Below, piece after piece: positions 1 to 8,533 of a stretch of DNA of 64,000 bases. Source of the stretch: Suilimivivens sp963650485 (lineage in GTDB: Bacteria; Bacillota; Clostridia; Lachnospirales; Lachnospiraceae); NCBI GenBank assembly GCA_963650485.1, contig CAVJLN010000004.1, positions 21,359 to 85,358 on the forward strand, read 5' to 3'. Every line of letters starts with the position of its first letter. Position 1 is the first letter of the stretch. The notes below the pieces were generated by a model. It was not told the origin of the DNA, did not search any database, and saw only the letters and a program-made list of their open reading frames with translations. The position numbers were made by a program, and so were the translations under genes.

Positions 1-2
1 AT

Positions 3-1184
3 ATCAATCGTGCAAAGAATGGACAGAAGCTTGATTCGGCAGCGTTTAAGCTGAAGTACAACGAATTCCTGAATGCGGTGGACGAGCCGTGGAACGGCTA
101 CTTCCGTATTCTGTTTGTCAAAATTCCCAAGGAATGGCTGAAGGGCTCGATAGATGGTGTCCGCTATGTGGAGGATGAGCCATACGCTTTATATGAAGCA
201 GCCGTGGAATATCAGAATGCACTGGCTGACCAGAATGCCACCAAGGCAGAAATCACGCAGAATGTGAAGGATAGCTTTGAAAACTATATATCAGCCAAGA
301 ATGCCGTCAGCACAGCTAAGGAAAATCTGGAGGCAAAGTCCCGGGAATTAAAGAAGGATTCCTATCTCAATATGAGTGGAAAGATGACCTATGAGGAATA
401 TTCGGCTGTGCAGTCGGAATATGAGGAGCTGCAGCTTGATTATCTGCAGGCTCAGGCAGATTATTCCGGCATTCTTTACAGCTTTAACCGGCTGACCTGC
501 GGCAAGGTTTCCGAATATATGACCGGAGAGTTCGTGAAGCTTTCGACAGCCTCCGGAGGCAACAGCTATGTGGTAGAGGATGAAGGGGATGGCATTTATT
601 ATTACATCCGTTCTCTGGTTTCTGACAATATGTTTGAGCTGGGGCTCAGTACCTCAGAGAATCTGGAAACAGATATAGATTCCTACGAGCTGTGGATTGA
701 CGGAGTACAGGTTGGAGGAAGAACCTCCATCGAAAGCACAATCCGTCATCTGGCATTGGATACACAGGAAGCAGAGAAGGTCATTATCCGGCTTTATGCA
801 GGAGACAAGTTCGTTGATGACTGCGAAATTGATCCTACGGTTTATTCCGGGAAGCTGACGGTTACAGATTATCATGTGGAACAGCGTGAAACCTATGAAG
901 CAGTGGCTTATTATACCGTCACAACAATGAGCTCCGGCTTTATGCAGCTGACGATTACCCCGAAGGATGGAAAGGACATTGCCTCCTTCGTAATCAGAGA
1001 TCTGGACGGTACGGCACTTGTCAGTGAAGAGCCGATCAAGGTTGGCGAGAAGTTCCAGTATCTGCCGGCAGCCAATAACAGTCTGGATGAGCTTACCGTA
1101 AGCCTTTATGACAGCAGCGGCGCCCTGTTCTGTGAAGGCAGCTTCAATACGGGTGATCAGATGATTTACAGAAAGACAGAGTAA
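3..1184 (+). CDS. 5'-truncated coiled-coil protein at head of CIS operon
   Basis: The reading frame is open from the window edge, so the true start lies upstream; the GTG at 78 is internal. About 390 residues are visible. The first half is strongly helical with alternating charged residues and looks like a coiled coil (roughly 60-160 of the visible part). The second half looks beta-rich, ending in a segment of strand-like repeats (about 270-390). I do not recognise the family. It is followed after 15 bases, with a GGAAGGAGGAG ribosome binding site, by a signal-peptide protein, and both lie directly upstream of the contractile injection system genes. It is probably part of the same transcript. 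A role in attaching the particle to the envelope is only a guess. Confidence 0.6.
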   Translation: MNRAKNGQKLDSAAFKLKYNEFLNAVDEPWNGYFRILFVKIPKEWLKGSIDGVRYVEDEPYALYEAAVEYQNALADQNATKAEITQNVKDSFENYISAKNAVSTAKENLEAKSRELKKDSYLNMSGKMTYEEYSAVQSEYEELQLDYLQAQADYSGILYSFNRLTCGKVSEYMTGEFVKLSTASGGNSYVVEDEGDGIYYYIRSLVSDNMFELGLSTSENLETDIDSYELWIDGVQVGGRTSIESTIRHLALDTQEAEKVIIRLYAGDKFVDDCEIDPTVYSGKLTVTDYHVEQRETYEAVAYYTVTTMSSGFMQLTITPKDGKDIASFVIRDLDGTALVSEEPIKVGEKFQYLPAANNSLDELTVSLYDSSGALFCEGSFNTGDQMIYRKTE

Positions 1185-1199
1185 GGAAGGAGGAGTCCC

Positions 1200-3824
1200 A
1201 TGAAAAAGAAGATCTGGTGCGCGGCACTGGCTGTTCTGATCTGCACAGCGATGATTGTTCAGACCATCAAGGTACAGGCAGTAACCAGTGAACGTGACAA
1301 CGGAACAAAATCGGTACATGTTTCGGACAGTGAAATTGAAAATTCGACACTGGTCATTGGCTCCTACCTGATTCATATCAACGGGCTGACCGATGAGATT
1401 TACTCTCTGGCGACAGAATCAGCCAACGAATTTAACCAGAATAACATGTATTACAAGTCGGAGCTTTCCTCCGGGAAGTGGTATGAAATCACAGATGCCA
1501 CATCAATTGCAGCAATTACTTCTGCCGGAACACCGGTAGAGGCATCCGTGATTGAAGCACTGGAATTTACCCATAAGGTGGATTCCTCAGGAAATATTAC
1601 GGATTTGAGAACCGGTCAGACGGTCGGGACTTATGATATCAACAATCCTTACGATCTGGAAAACATGAAGGAATTAGAGCCCATCAAGCTCAGGTATCAG
1701 TTCCTCGAGGCAAAGGAATCCAAGTCCGATAGTGACGACAAGAATATTGAAATCATTGGACTCTTTTATGGGCTGAGCATCAAAAATTCCGTAACGGATT
1801 CCTGTGATACGAAGCTCAGTGCACTGGAAACCTACAAGAACGGGCTTTCAGGACGCGGCAAACCGGCTTCCTGGGTCACAGAGGTGGAAACGGTGGCATC
1901 TGCCGTAGACGCACAGCGAAGAGTGGAATCCCTCACTCTTCTGACCGAATATCTGGATACTCTGATGAAGAAGATCACAGGTCAGGAGGAAGAAACCATG
2001 ACCCGTAAAGAGTATGAGGAACGGCTTGAAGCAGCAGAGACCGAAGCAATGAAAAAGCTTGTGACAGAGGAGTATGAAGCCCGTCAGAATAAGGGTGGGA
2101 TCTTCGCAGAGGTCACACTGAATAATGATTATCAGGAAGATTCCACACTGATTGATGCGGTGACGGAAGCACGCTCCAATGTGGAAAACAGCATTACTAC
2201 TTATACAGCCAAGCTCCTTAGCGAAGGCTCCAGCACGACCACCAGGCAGATTTATCAATATAGTAATGATCTGATCAACTGTGCGAATAATTCAGATATC
2301 AGCGGAGCAGATACTGCTACAGAAAATCTGGTCAATCTGCGCAACATCATGAAGAATGTCACGGCAAATGCCAACAGTGAGCTTAAAACCCTGCAGGGCG
2401 GACTGATTGATGAAGCATATTCCGAGTGGAAAAGCAAGCTCTCTGCCGGCACTTCTGCAGAATACAGAGAGGCTGTTGCAAGTGGGGCTTCGGATGCAAC
2501 GAGGAAAAGCTACCTGACGCAGCAGAAGAGTGATACCAATGCAGCCCGTATGGAATATCAGACGATGCTGGATGAGGCCTGCAAGCGTATGGCCAATGCC
2601 TCAGCCCAGGAGGATATACTGAACCGTATTGATGAGGCGGACAGCCTGAGGGCGCTTGTCCCGGCAGATGAGGCGGAATCCTATCAGCTTGAAACGATTG
2701 ATGAGTATCTGAACTGGCTCAGGTCAGAGCTCTCAGATCTGGTGGCAGATTCCGGTGATTCCTCGGAGCTGGATACCTTGAGGAAGCAGAAGGAGGAGCT
2801 GGAAACGAAACGTCAGGATGCCCTTGACAAGAATAATCTGACAGAGGCGAAACGACTGGAAGCAGAAATTGAGGCAAAGCAGACAGATATGGACAGTCTG
2901 ACCGGGGAGCTGACCAGTATACTGAATTCGGAGAACAGCTCGGAAGCAGACAAGGCGAAAGCACTTGCAGGACTTTCAGACGGAAGTGCATCGAAGATGC
3001 TTAATACACTTGCAGCATCGATTACCTCGGGAATCAGGGACAGCTCCACAGATTCCTCGGCAATTGAAAACCAGCTTGCAGCTTTTTCGGCATTAAGCAG
3101 TAATGACCCGGACGCAGCCTCCGCAGCTGTTGAGGAGATCCAGAAGGCACTCGATGGTTCCACGGAGCTTGACAGTGATGTCAAGGAGCAGATGCAAAGC
3201 AGCGTCGGTGAGATTAAGGAGCAGATCGAGGCCGCCTCAGCAACCGGTAAGGATATGAATCTCAGCGATTTGAAGAGCCTCCTTAATGATTATTTCGGAG
3301 AATATTTCGGGGATTCCTCCGGAAGCGGTACTGCTTCTGAGAAGGAAAAGGCAGGTGCGCTGATTGCCCTGTCCATGTTTGCCGAGGATACCAATCATAC
3401 AGAAGCGAGAACGCTGGCAGCTTCTATTGCAGGAAAGCTTGCTGCATCCGGCAACAGCTATATTTACGAGCAATACGATAAGGACACTGCAGAATATCTT
3501 TCCCTTAAGGCAGTCTCGCAGGTGTTCGAGTACCGGTATATTTTTGATAATGCGCATTATACCGTAACATTGAGCCAGTCCGGCAAATATTATTTATTTA
3601 CCTCCGGCAAGAAGGAATATATGACTACAGGAAAGGCTGTAGGTAAGCTGGTTAAGGAAGCCGGACTGATGGGAACGCTTTATATTTCAAGTACAGATGG
3701 AAGTACGATTTTTGACTGTACTGCTTATTACATACCAAAGAGTAATTACGCATCCATAAGAAACAATGATATGGAACCCCAGATTCAGGAGGTCTACCGG
3801 ATGCTGATGGAAGGAGGAGCATAG
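1200..3824 (+). CDS. Secreted or membrane-anchored coiled-coil protein
   Basis: This is an 874-residue protein with a clear N-terminal signal sequence: KKK, a hydrophobic stretch at about 5-22, and a possible cleavage after VQA near residue 28. The middle (about 200-720) is Ala/Glu/Lys/Ser-rich and predicted largely helical, with a dense heptad-like segment near 520-570 (EELETKRQDALDKNNLTEAK). The last ~130 residues look globular and Tyr-rich. No known catalytic motif is visible. The gene ends two bases before the DUF4255 cap gene, so it is very likely cotranscribed with the injection system. An exported protein here is unusual, because CIS structural proteins are cytoplasmic. It may link the apparatus to the envelope, which is inference from position only. 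Confidence 0.75.
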   Translation: MKKKIWCAALAVLICTAMIVQTIKVQAVTSERDNGTKSVHVSDSEIENSTLVIGSYLIHINGLTDEIYSLATESANEFNQNNMYYKSELSSGKWYEITDATSIAAITSAGTPVEASVIEALEFTHKVDSSGNITDLRTGQTVGTYDINNPYDLENMKELEPIKLRYQFLEAKESKSDSDDKNIEIIGLFYGLSIKNSVTDSCDTKLSALETYKNGLSGRGKPASWVTEVETVASAVDAQRRVESLTLLTEYLDTLMKKITGQEEETMTRKEYEERLEAAETEAMKKLVTEEYEARQNKGGIFAEVTLNNDYQEDSTLIDAVTEARSNVENSITTYTAKLLSEGSSTTTRQIYQYSNDLINCANNSDISGADTATENLVNLRNIMKNVTANANSELKTLQGGLIDEAYSEWKSKLSAGTSAEYREAVASGASDATRKSYLTQQKSDTNAARMEYQTMLDEACKRMANASAQEDILNRIDEADSLRALVPADEAESYQLETIDEYLNWLRSELSDLVADSGDSSELDTLRKQKEELETKRQDALDKNNLTEAKRLEAEIEAKQTDMDSLTGELTSILNSENSSEADKAKALAGLSDGSASKMLNTLAASITSGIRDSSTDSSAIENQLAAFSALSSNDPDAASAAVEEIQKALDGSTELDSDVKEQMQSSVGEIKEQIEAASATGKDMNLSDLKSLLNDYFGEYFGDSSGSGTASEKEKAGALIALSMFAEDTNHTEARTLAASIAGKLAASGNSYIYEQYDKDTAEYLSLKAVSQVFEYRYIFDNAHYTVTLSQSGKYYLFTSGKKEYMTTGKAVGKLVKEAGLMGTLYISSTDGSTIFDCTAYYIPKSNYASIRNNDMEPQIQEVYRMLMEGGA

Positions 3825-3826
3825 CA

Positions 3827-4426
3827 ATGGCAGATTACACAATTATTTCGGATGTCAGCAGCTATATCTGTAAGATGCTCCGGGAGAAGATGTGTCCCGA
3901 GCCTGTGCCCTCTCCGAATAATATTGAAATTTCCTCACCAACCTCCCAGGATGTAGACTATATCGTCGGTCTGTACCTGTACGATGTCAAGGAGGAGGGA
4001 GTTAGACTCCAGACACCCAGATATTCCGCGGGTGGGACAGCTATTACAAAGCCGCCGGTACCGTATAGCCTTTACTATATGGTATTTATAAACGGTTCTT
4101 CCCAGATGGGACTGAAAGCACCGGATATACAGAAAATTATTGGAAGGGTAGCACAGATTGTAAGCGATAACAATTATGTCTATCCCCACCAGCTGCAACC
4201 ATGGCTGGATGCGACAGAACCTCCGATTGCGCTGACTCAGGCGAAGATGGCGCTGGAGGAGAAGGTACGGGTGTGGCAGGCGATTAATAAGCCCTATGAA
4301 ATCAGCCTGTTCTATAAGGCGGCACCGGTATATGTATCCAGTGAAATTGTGGTTGATCCTCCGCGTGTCAGTGATGCAGTATTTGGCATTGACATGATCG
4401 GCCGTGAAAGGAGGGATCAGGAATAA
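3827..4426 (+). CDS. DUF4255/Pvc16-like tail cap (terminator) protein
   Basis: This 199-residue protein has the features of the DUF4255 (Pvc16 N-terminal) family. It starts with a helix of the type TIISDVSSYICKMLRE, then an acidic/proline stretch, the core VGLYLYDVKEEG, and the conserved PPVPYSLYYMVF strand. Pvc16 proteins cap the distal end of the tube and sheath of extracellular contractile injection systems and stop polymerisation. The family's usual size is about 180-300 residues, so this looks complete. The start at 3827 is preceded by GGAGGAG. The stop is followed immediately by the GTG of the next gene, implying translational coupling. Confidence 0.85.
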   Translation: MADYTIISDVSSYICKMLREKMCPEPVPSPNNIEISSPTSQDVDYIVGLYLYDVKEEGVRLQTPRYSAGGTAITKPPVPYSLYYMVFINGSSQMGLKAPDIQKIIGRVAQIVSDNNYVYPHQLQPWLDATEPPIALTQAKMALEEKVRVWQAINKPYEISLFYKAAPVYVSSEIVVDPPRVSDAVFGIDMIGRERRDQE

Positions 4427-5155
4427 GTGGAAGCTTTGATTTCATATTCACTGGATCTGATTGTGCATCTGGTTGATACGACTACCGGGGATCCGGTAAC
4501 CGAGCATCAGGTAATGTTTTACCATGACAGCAGACTGGTGACATATGTAAGAAAGGGCGACGGACTCTATGTCGGTATGAACATGGGAAAAAAGGACAGA
4601 GAGCTTACAGTCAGGGTAAAAGGATATCTGGAAGCAGTTACAGAGCTTTGTTATGAGAAGCTCAGCGGAAGATATCCGGAGATTTTCATAAATCTCATCC
4701 CGGAGATGCCGGCTTATGGCTATGTGGATCTGCTGGAATTAAAAGGAAATATGGCAGGAATCAGTTCCATTGATGCCGTGTCCATGACAGATCCCCATGC
4801 GATGGTACAGGGCTATCTTGAAAAGAAGCAGCAGCTTAAGCTTCTTCAGTCCAAAAAGCTGACAGAAAGAGATTATGCGCTGATCCATGACAGTCCGGAA
4901 TCCTTCGAGGAGTTCCATATCCAGCCTGTGAATCACAAGCAGTATCTGCGATTGAGGGAACCTCTTCAGACGGTCTGCAAGCCGGAGGAAACTGTCACAC
5001 GTATCATCAGAGGGCGGACAACAGGATCCGGAGATTACATTCTGAGAGTACGTGGAGACGGACGGGGAACCGATTATCTGGTTCGCTATGTCGTAAAAGG
5101 ACAGACAAAATTTAAAAGGATTGTCTTTGATGATCCGGAACACAGGAGGTTATAG
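4427..5155 (+). CDS. Ig-like/carboxypeptidase-regulatory-like CIS-associated protein
   Basis: This 242-residue protein starts at a GTG that directly abuts the previous TAA, with AAAGGAGGG about ten bases upstream. The first ~90 residues resemble a small beta-sandwich: LIVHLVDTTTGDPVTEHQV, then FYHDSRL, then a YVGMNM strand. This resembles carboxypeptidase-regulatory-like or Ig-like folds that hold a presented loop. The rest has a charged helical region and a C-terminal strand pair. I cannot assign a family with certainty. Its place between the cap and the PAAR-like gene suggests a structural or accessory role in the injection particle. Confidence 0.6.
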   Translation: MEALISYSLDLIVHLVDTTTGDPVTEHQVMFYHDSRLVTYVRKGDGLYVGMNMGKKDRELTVRVKGYLEAVTELCYEKLSGRYPEIFINLIPEMPAYGYVDLLELKGNMAGISSIDAVSMTDPHAMVQGYLEKKQQLKLLQSKKLTERDYALIHDSPESFEEFHIQPVNHKQYLRLREPLQTVCKPEETVTRIIRGRTTGSGDYILRVRGDGRGTDYLVRYVVKGQTKFKRIVFDDPEHRRL

Positions 5156-5161
5156 GAAAGG

Positions 5162-5551
5162 ATGGGAGCAATGACAGTGACGGGAGCGACCTGTACGTGT
5201 GCGTTTGGAACAGCACCATGCACACTGCAGGTAACCTCACAGCTAAGCTGTATGGCAGACGGTCGTCCGATCGCTACGATACAGGATATGCAGCCGGGAA
5301 CGAATCTCCCCACCTTCGGAATGTGCACTTCACTGGCGAATCCGACGGTGGCAGCAGCTACGGCAGCAGCCCTTGGAGTGCTGACTCCGCAGCCCTGTAC
5401 GATGGTACCGGCAGGAACCTGGATTGCATCCAATCCCAAAGTACTGATTGGCGGAGTTCCATGTCTGACCAGTGACGCAACACTTGTATGTGGCTTTGGA
5501 GCCGGGACAATTAAAATCACGAATCCCGGACAGACAAAGGCAATCGTGTAA
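5162..5551 (+). CDS. PAAR-like (DUF4280) spike-tip protein
   Basis: This 129-residue protein resembles the DUF4280 PAAR-like family. It is small, Gly/Ala/Thr/Pro-rich and has several cysteines at conserved places (ATCTCAFGTAPC near the start, MCTSLANP in the middle, GGVPCLTSDATLVCGFG near the end). The ending GAGTIKITNPGQT is typical. PAAR-like proteins sharpen the tip of the spike and can carry cargo, and the cysteines may bind a metal. The gene starts seven bases after the preceding stop with an overlapping GGAAAGGAT site. It sits just upstream of the sheath gene, apart from the spike gene at 14691, which is a rearranged order compared with many phage-like clusters. Confidence 0.8.
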   Translation: MGAMTVTGATCTCAFGTAPCTLQVTSQLSCMADGRPIATIQDMQPGTNLPTFGMCTSLANPTVAAATAAALGVLTPQPCTMVPAGTWIASNPKVLIGGVPCLTSDATLVCGFGAGTIKITNPGQTKAIV

Positions 5552-5571
5552 TTTAGAAAGGAGATAATATT

Positions 5572-7278
5572 ATGGCTCAGTATTTTTCACCGGGGGTATA
5601 TGTAGAAGAATATGACAATTCCCCCAGAACAATTGAAGGAGCAGGAACATCAGTAGCAGGCTTTATCGGCTTTGCAGAAAAGGGACCCACAGAGGGAGCT
5701 CCCACTCTGATTACAAGCTATAGAGAATTCATCCGTATCTTTGGTAAACCGTTAAGCGAATTCGAATACGGCGAGTATCGTTATCTGGCTCCTTCCGTAG
5801 AGCAGTTTTTCGTAAACGGAGGCGGAACCTGCTTCGTTGTACGTACTGCTCTTCCGGATGCAGAGAAAGCATCTGTTACCAAGGGAGTTCTTAAGCTGGA
5901 GGCAGCAAACGCAGGAAAGTGGGGCAATCGTATCCAGATTACTCTTACCTCTGTGAATAAGCGTAAGATGCAGCTCGTAGGAAAGAATGGCGATGCTTAT
6001 GTGGCTAAGACCATCGAGGGCTTCCGCGAAGGCGATCTGGTAGTCTGCAATGGTGAATACAACAGAGTAAAATCCATTTTTGATAATGTCATTACCTTCG
6101 AAGAGGAATTTGAGAATGAGATTGTGGATACCGCATTGATTCCCAAAACCTGCGTATATCTCGTAGAGACCGACATTTCCGTCCGCTACGGGGAAGAGGT
6201 AGAGAATTACAGAGGCATCAGCTTTAATACCTCAAATCCGAATTACATTGCATACCGTATGGCAAACAGTGAGCTTGTGAAGCTGGAGGTGCAGGATGAC
6301 CACAAGATTGGTAATCCGGTTACCGCAATTCTCGGCGAGGATAACGAGAGCGGAATGTTTACGCTGGAAGGCGGACGTGATGGCAGCATCAGCAAGGTTA
6401 CGGCAGGTACCTTTATCGGCGAGGATAAGGGACCCGGAAAGAGAACCGGTCTTGAGGCCTTCGTTGAAAATCAGAACGTAAGCATGCTGATTGCACCCGG
6501 CGTTACGATCCCTGAGGTAGTTGTTGCGATGGTAGGACAGTGTGAGAACCTGAAGGATCGTTTCGCAATTCTGGATATGCCGAAGGATTCCTACAAGGTA
6601 AAGGATCTTCTGGAATATCGTGAAATCATCGATTCTACATATGCAGCAATGTACCATCCGTGGGTTCAGGTATTTGACCGTGCATCCAATAAGCCGGATT
6701 TCGTACCTCCCTCAGGAGCAGTTGCAGGTGTTTATGCCAGAACGGATATGACCAGAGGTGTTCACAAGGCACCGGCCAATGAAGTTGTATTTGCAAGCGG
6801 CTTAAGTGTCAACTATAATAAGGCCGAGCAGGATTATCTGAATCCGGCAGGAGTCAACCTGATCCGTGCCATTCCCGGACAGGGCATCCGTATCTGGGGC
6901 GCACGTACCGCCAGCAGCAACTCGAACTTTAAGTATGTCAATGTACGAAGACTCTTCATTTTCGTGGAGCAGAGCATCAAGGCCAATACCAACTGGGTTG
7001 TATTTGAGCCGAACGATGTTACTCTTTGGGATCGTGTGAGAGGCACCATTAATGATTTCCTGGAGAGCTTATGGAGATCCGGTATGCTGGCAGGTGTTAC
7101 TCCGGCAGAGGCTTATTTCGTGGAAATCGGACCTGAGACCATGTCCAGAGACGATATAGCAAGTGGCCGTCTGATCTGCAATATCGGTATTGCACCTTCA
7201 AGACCTGCAGAGTTTGTAATCTTCCGTGTAACACAGTTTACCGCAGAGGCAGGCGGAGCAGCAGGCGGAGAAGAATAA
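5572..7278 (+). CDS. Contractile tail sheath protein
   Basis: This 568-residue protein begins MAQYFSPGVYVEEYDNSP, the hallmark N-terminus of phage and CIS sheath proteins (SPGVYVEE). It continues with TSVAGFIGFAEKGP and TLITSYREFIRIFGKP, and the C-terminal half contains the conserved region around IRIWGARTAS and NDVTLWDRVRGTIND. It forms the outer tube whose contraction drives the inner tube into the target. Its length is within the usual 350-700 range. The ribosome binding site AAAGGAGATAAT is strong, as expected for a gene with hundreds of copies per particle. Only one sheath gene is seen, whereas Pvc/Afp clusters carry three paralogues. Confidence 0.95.
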   Translation: MAQYFSPGVYVEEYDNSPRTIEGAGTSVAGFIGFAEKGPTEGAPTLITSYREFIRIFGKPLSEFEYGEYRYLAPSVEQFFVNGGGTCFVVRTALPDAEKASVTKGVLKLEAANAGKWGNRIQITLTSVNKRKMQLVGKNGDAYVAKTIEGFREGDLVVCNGEYNRVKSIFDNVITFEEEFENEIVDTALIPKTCVYLVETDISVRYGEEVENYRGISFNTSNPNYIAYRMANSELVKLEVQDDHKIGNPVTAILGEDNESGMFTLEGGRDGSISKVTAGTFIGEDKGPGKRTGLEAFVENQNVSMLIAPGVTIPEVVVAMVGQCENLKDRFAILDMPKDSYKVKDLLEYREIIDSTYAAMYHPWVQVFDRASNKPDFVPPSGAVAGVYARTDMTRGVHKAPANEVVFASGLSVNYNKAEQDYLNPAGVNLIRAIPGQGIRIWGARTASSNSNFKYVNVRRLFIFVEQSIKANTNWVVFEPNDVTLWDRVRGTINDFLESLWRSGMLAGVTPAEAYFVEIGPETMSRDDIASGRLICNIGIAPSRPAEFVIFRVTQFTAEAGGAAGGEE

Positions 7279-7316
7279 AGAACACTTTAAGGAAATATAG
7301 AAAGGAGTCATAGTAT

Positions 7317-7862
7317 ATGGCAGAATCAACCGTAACCGATATTAAAAATCTAATAAATGAAACCTACCCATGGACGAAAATGCATTTCCTTGTGACCATT
7401 GAACAGTCATCCGCACAGGCACTGTTCAGTGAGGTGACAGGACTGGAATCCACAGTGGATGTCATTGAGTTCCGTTTCGGCAATTCCCAAAGCTTTTCAC
7501 CGATGAAGGTACCGGGTCTTGTTAAGCATGGAAATCTTACCCTGAAGGCCGGCTATACCTCAAGCAGTGAATTCCGTACATGGGCAGCACAGTGTGTATA
7601 CGACCAGAGAGCAGCCCAGATGAAGCGTCAGAAGATTCTGATTGAGCTTCTCAATGTGAATGGAGGAATACCGACTGGTGGATTTACCAAAAATTCAACC
7701 CAGCAGTATATTCTGGAGGATGCCTGGGTATGCAAGTACAGCGCACCGGATATGAATGCTACCCAGAGTGAGATTGCAATTGAGACGATGGAGATTGCAT
7801 TCGAGCGACTGGTTATTCCGGGTGCTAAGAGTACAGGTACCGGCACAGGAACCGGAGCATAA
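7317..7862 (+). CDS. Inner tube protein 1 (T4 gp19-like)
   Basis: This 181-residue protein matches the conserved-hypothetical phage tail region (gp19/Hcp-like) family. It has PWTKMHFLVTIEQ, the SEVTGLESTVDVIEFR strand, MKVPGLVKHGNLTLKAG, and a C-terminal LEDAWVCKYSAPD followed by IETMEIAFERL. Rings of this protein stack to make the inner tube propelled by the sheath. It follows the sheath by 38 bases with its own AAAGGAG site. A stem-loop just downstream (7893-7915) may raise the amount of sheath and tube messenger relative to later genes. Confidence 0.92.
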   Translation: MAESTVTDIKNLINETYPWTKMHFLVTIEQSSAQALFSEVTGLESTVDVIEFRFGNSQSFSPMKVPGLVKHGNLTLKAGYTSSSEFRTWAAQCVYDQRAAQMKRQKILIELLNVNGGIPTGGFTKNSTQQYILEDAWVCKYSAPDMNATQSEIAIETMEIAFERLVIPGAKSTGTGTGTGA

Positions 7863-7892
7863 GGCAGAAAGAGCAGGAATCTAAGACAGTCT

Positions 7893-7922
7893 GGCGGTGG
7901 GTAACTCCCACTGCCGGATTTT
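7893..7922 (+). terminator. Stem-loop, possible attenuator after tube gene
   Basis: A nine-pair stem (7893-7901 with 7907-7915, one G-T pair, five-base loop) is followed by GGATTTTCTT. The T tract is short and starts two bases after the stem, so this would terminate only partly or act as a 3' stability element. It lies exactly between the high-copy tube gene and the low-copy chaperone gene, where a drop in expression would make sense. Confidence 0.5.
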
Positions 7923-7949
7923 CTTCAATAAAACAGGAGGGACAGCAGA

Positions 7950-8312
7950 ATGCAGACCGTATATGATTTTACACTGCCGAAGGGGTATGTGGATGGAGAT
8001 GGAGAGGTGCACAGAAGAGGAAAGATGCGCCTTGCTACCGCAGGAGATGAGATTGGTGCAACGAGGGATCCGCGTGTCCTCAGTAATCCGTCTTACCTGA
8101 CGATCGCATTGCTCAGCCGTGTAATCACCGAGCTGGAAGGGATAGAGATGGTTTCCGGAACAACCATAGAGCAATTTTTTACCGCCGATCTGGCTTTTCT
8201 TCAGGATATGTACCAGAAGATCAACAATGTGGAAGCACCGGTGATGCATGTACATTGTCCGGATTGCGGCAAGGAGATTGAAGTACCCGTAAATTTTACT
8301 ACGGAGGGTTAA
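7950..8312 (+). CDS. Tail assembly chaperone, short (frame-0) form
   Basis: This 120-residue protein sits between the two tube genes, the place of the tail assembly chaperone in phages and eCIS. It starts MQTVYDFTLPKGYVDGDGEVH, has RKGKM-like and LTIALLSRVITELEG segments, and ends with a CxxC knuckle (CPDCGKEIEVPV) that could bind zinc together with nearby His residues. Similar small eCIS/phage 'tail assembly' proteins carry the same N-terminal theme. Tail chaperones coat the tape measure while the tube assembles around it. The gene has a GGAGGG site. A slippery heptamer lies near its 3' end (8291-8297), allowing a longer -1 frame product of about 191 residues. Confidence 0.75.
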   Translation: MQTVYDFTLPKGYVDGDGEVHRRGKMRLATAGDEIGATRDPRVLSNPSYLTIALLSRVITELEGIEMVSGTTIEQFFTADLAFLQDMYQKINNVEAPVMHVHCPDCGKEIEVPVNFTTEG

Positions 8313-8317
8313 CTCTC
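8291..8317 (+). promoter_or_regulatory. Candidate -1 ribosomal frameshift signal
   Basis: The slippery heptamer A AAT TTT (8291-8297) is phased as X XXY YYZ in the upstream reading frame. A six-base spacer follows, then GAGGG (8304-8308) pairs with CTCTC (8313-8317) around a TTAA loop containing the frame-0 stop (8310-8312). The hairpin is short and has one G-T pair, so frameshifting could be modest. Confidence 0.6.
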
Positions 8318-8524
8318 TATCCGACCGAATCCCTGTATCAGGAGATGGCATTTATTTCCTATTATTTTCACTGGTCCGGCGAGGAGGTAATGAGACTGGA
8401 TCACCGGAGTCGCAGAAAATGGTGCCGGGAGATTTCGGATATTCATAAGAGAATTAATCCCTCAAAAGACGAGCGCAAGGAGATCCCGCTTACCCAGATG
8501 AAGCCGACCTCGTTTTTTAGATAA
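8291..8524 (+). CDS. DUF6760-like extension, probably made by -1 frameshift
   Basis: The -1 frame relative to the preceding gene is open from 8282 to the TAA at 8522-8524. It encodes YPTESLYQEMAFISYYFHWS and then a region with HRSRRKWCREISDIHKRIN. This resembles the short DUF6760 proteins found beside tube genes in eCIS clusters (YP..L.EE.A.I.Y.FHW...E....H..R..W..EI). No ATG, GTG or TTG precedes the conserved YP segment in frame; the first ATG (8345) would remove it. The heptamer A AAT TTT at 8291-8297 is in the right phase for -1 slippage, and a five-pair hairpin begins six bases after it. The product would be a chaperone-DUF6760 fusion, like gpG-gpT of phage lambda. Confidence 0.7.
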   Translation, partial: KFYYGGLTLYPTESLYQEMAFISYYFHWSGEEVMRLDHRSRRKWCREISDIHKRINPSKDERKEIPLTQMKPTSFFR

Positions 8525-8533
8525 GGAGATAGC

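Noticed and set aside
8345..8524. A stand-alone small gene starting at ATG 8345
   Set aside because: It would lack the conserved YP segment, and its only Shine-Dalgarno-like bases (CAGG) touch the ATG. Frameshifting from the upstream gene fits better, though a low level of independent starts cannot be excluded.
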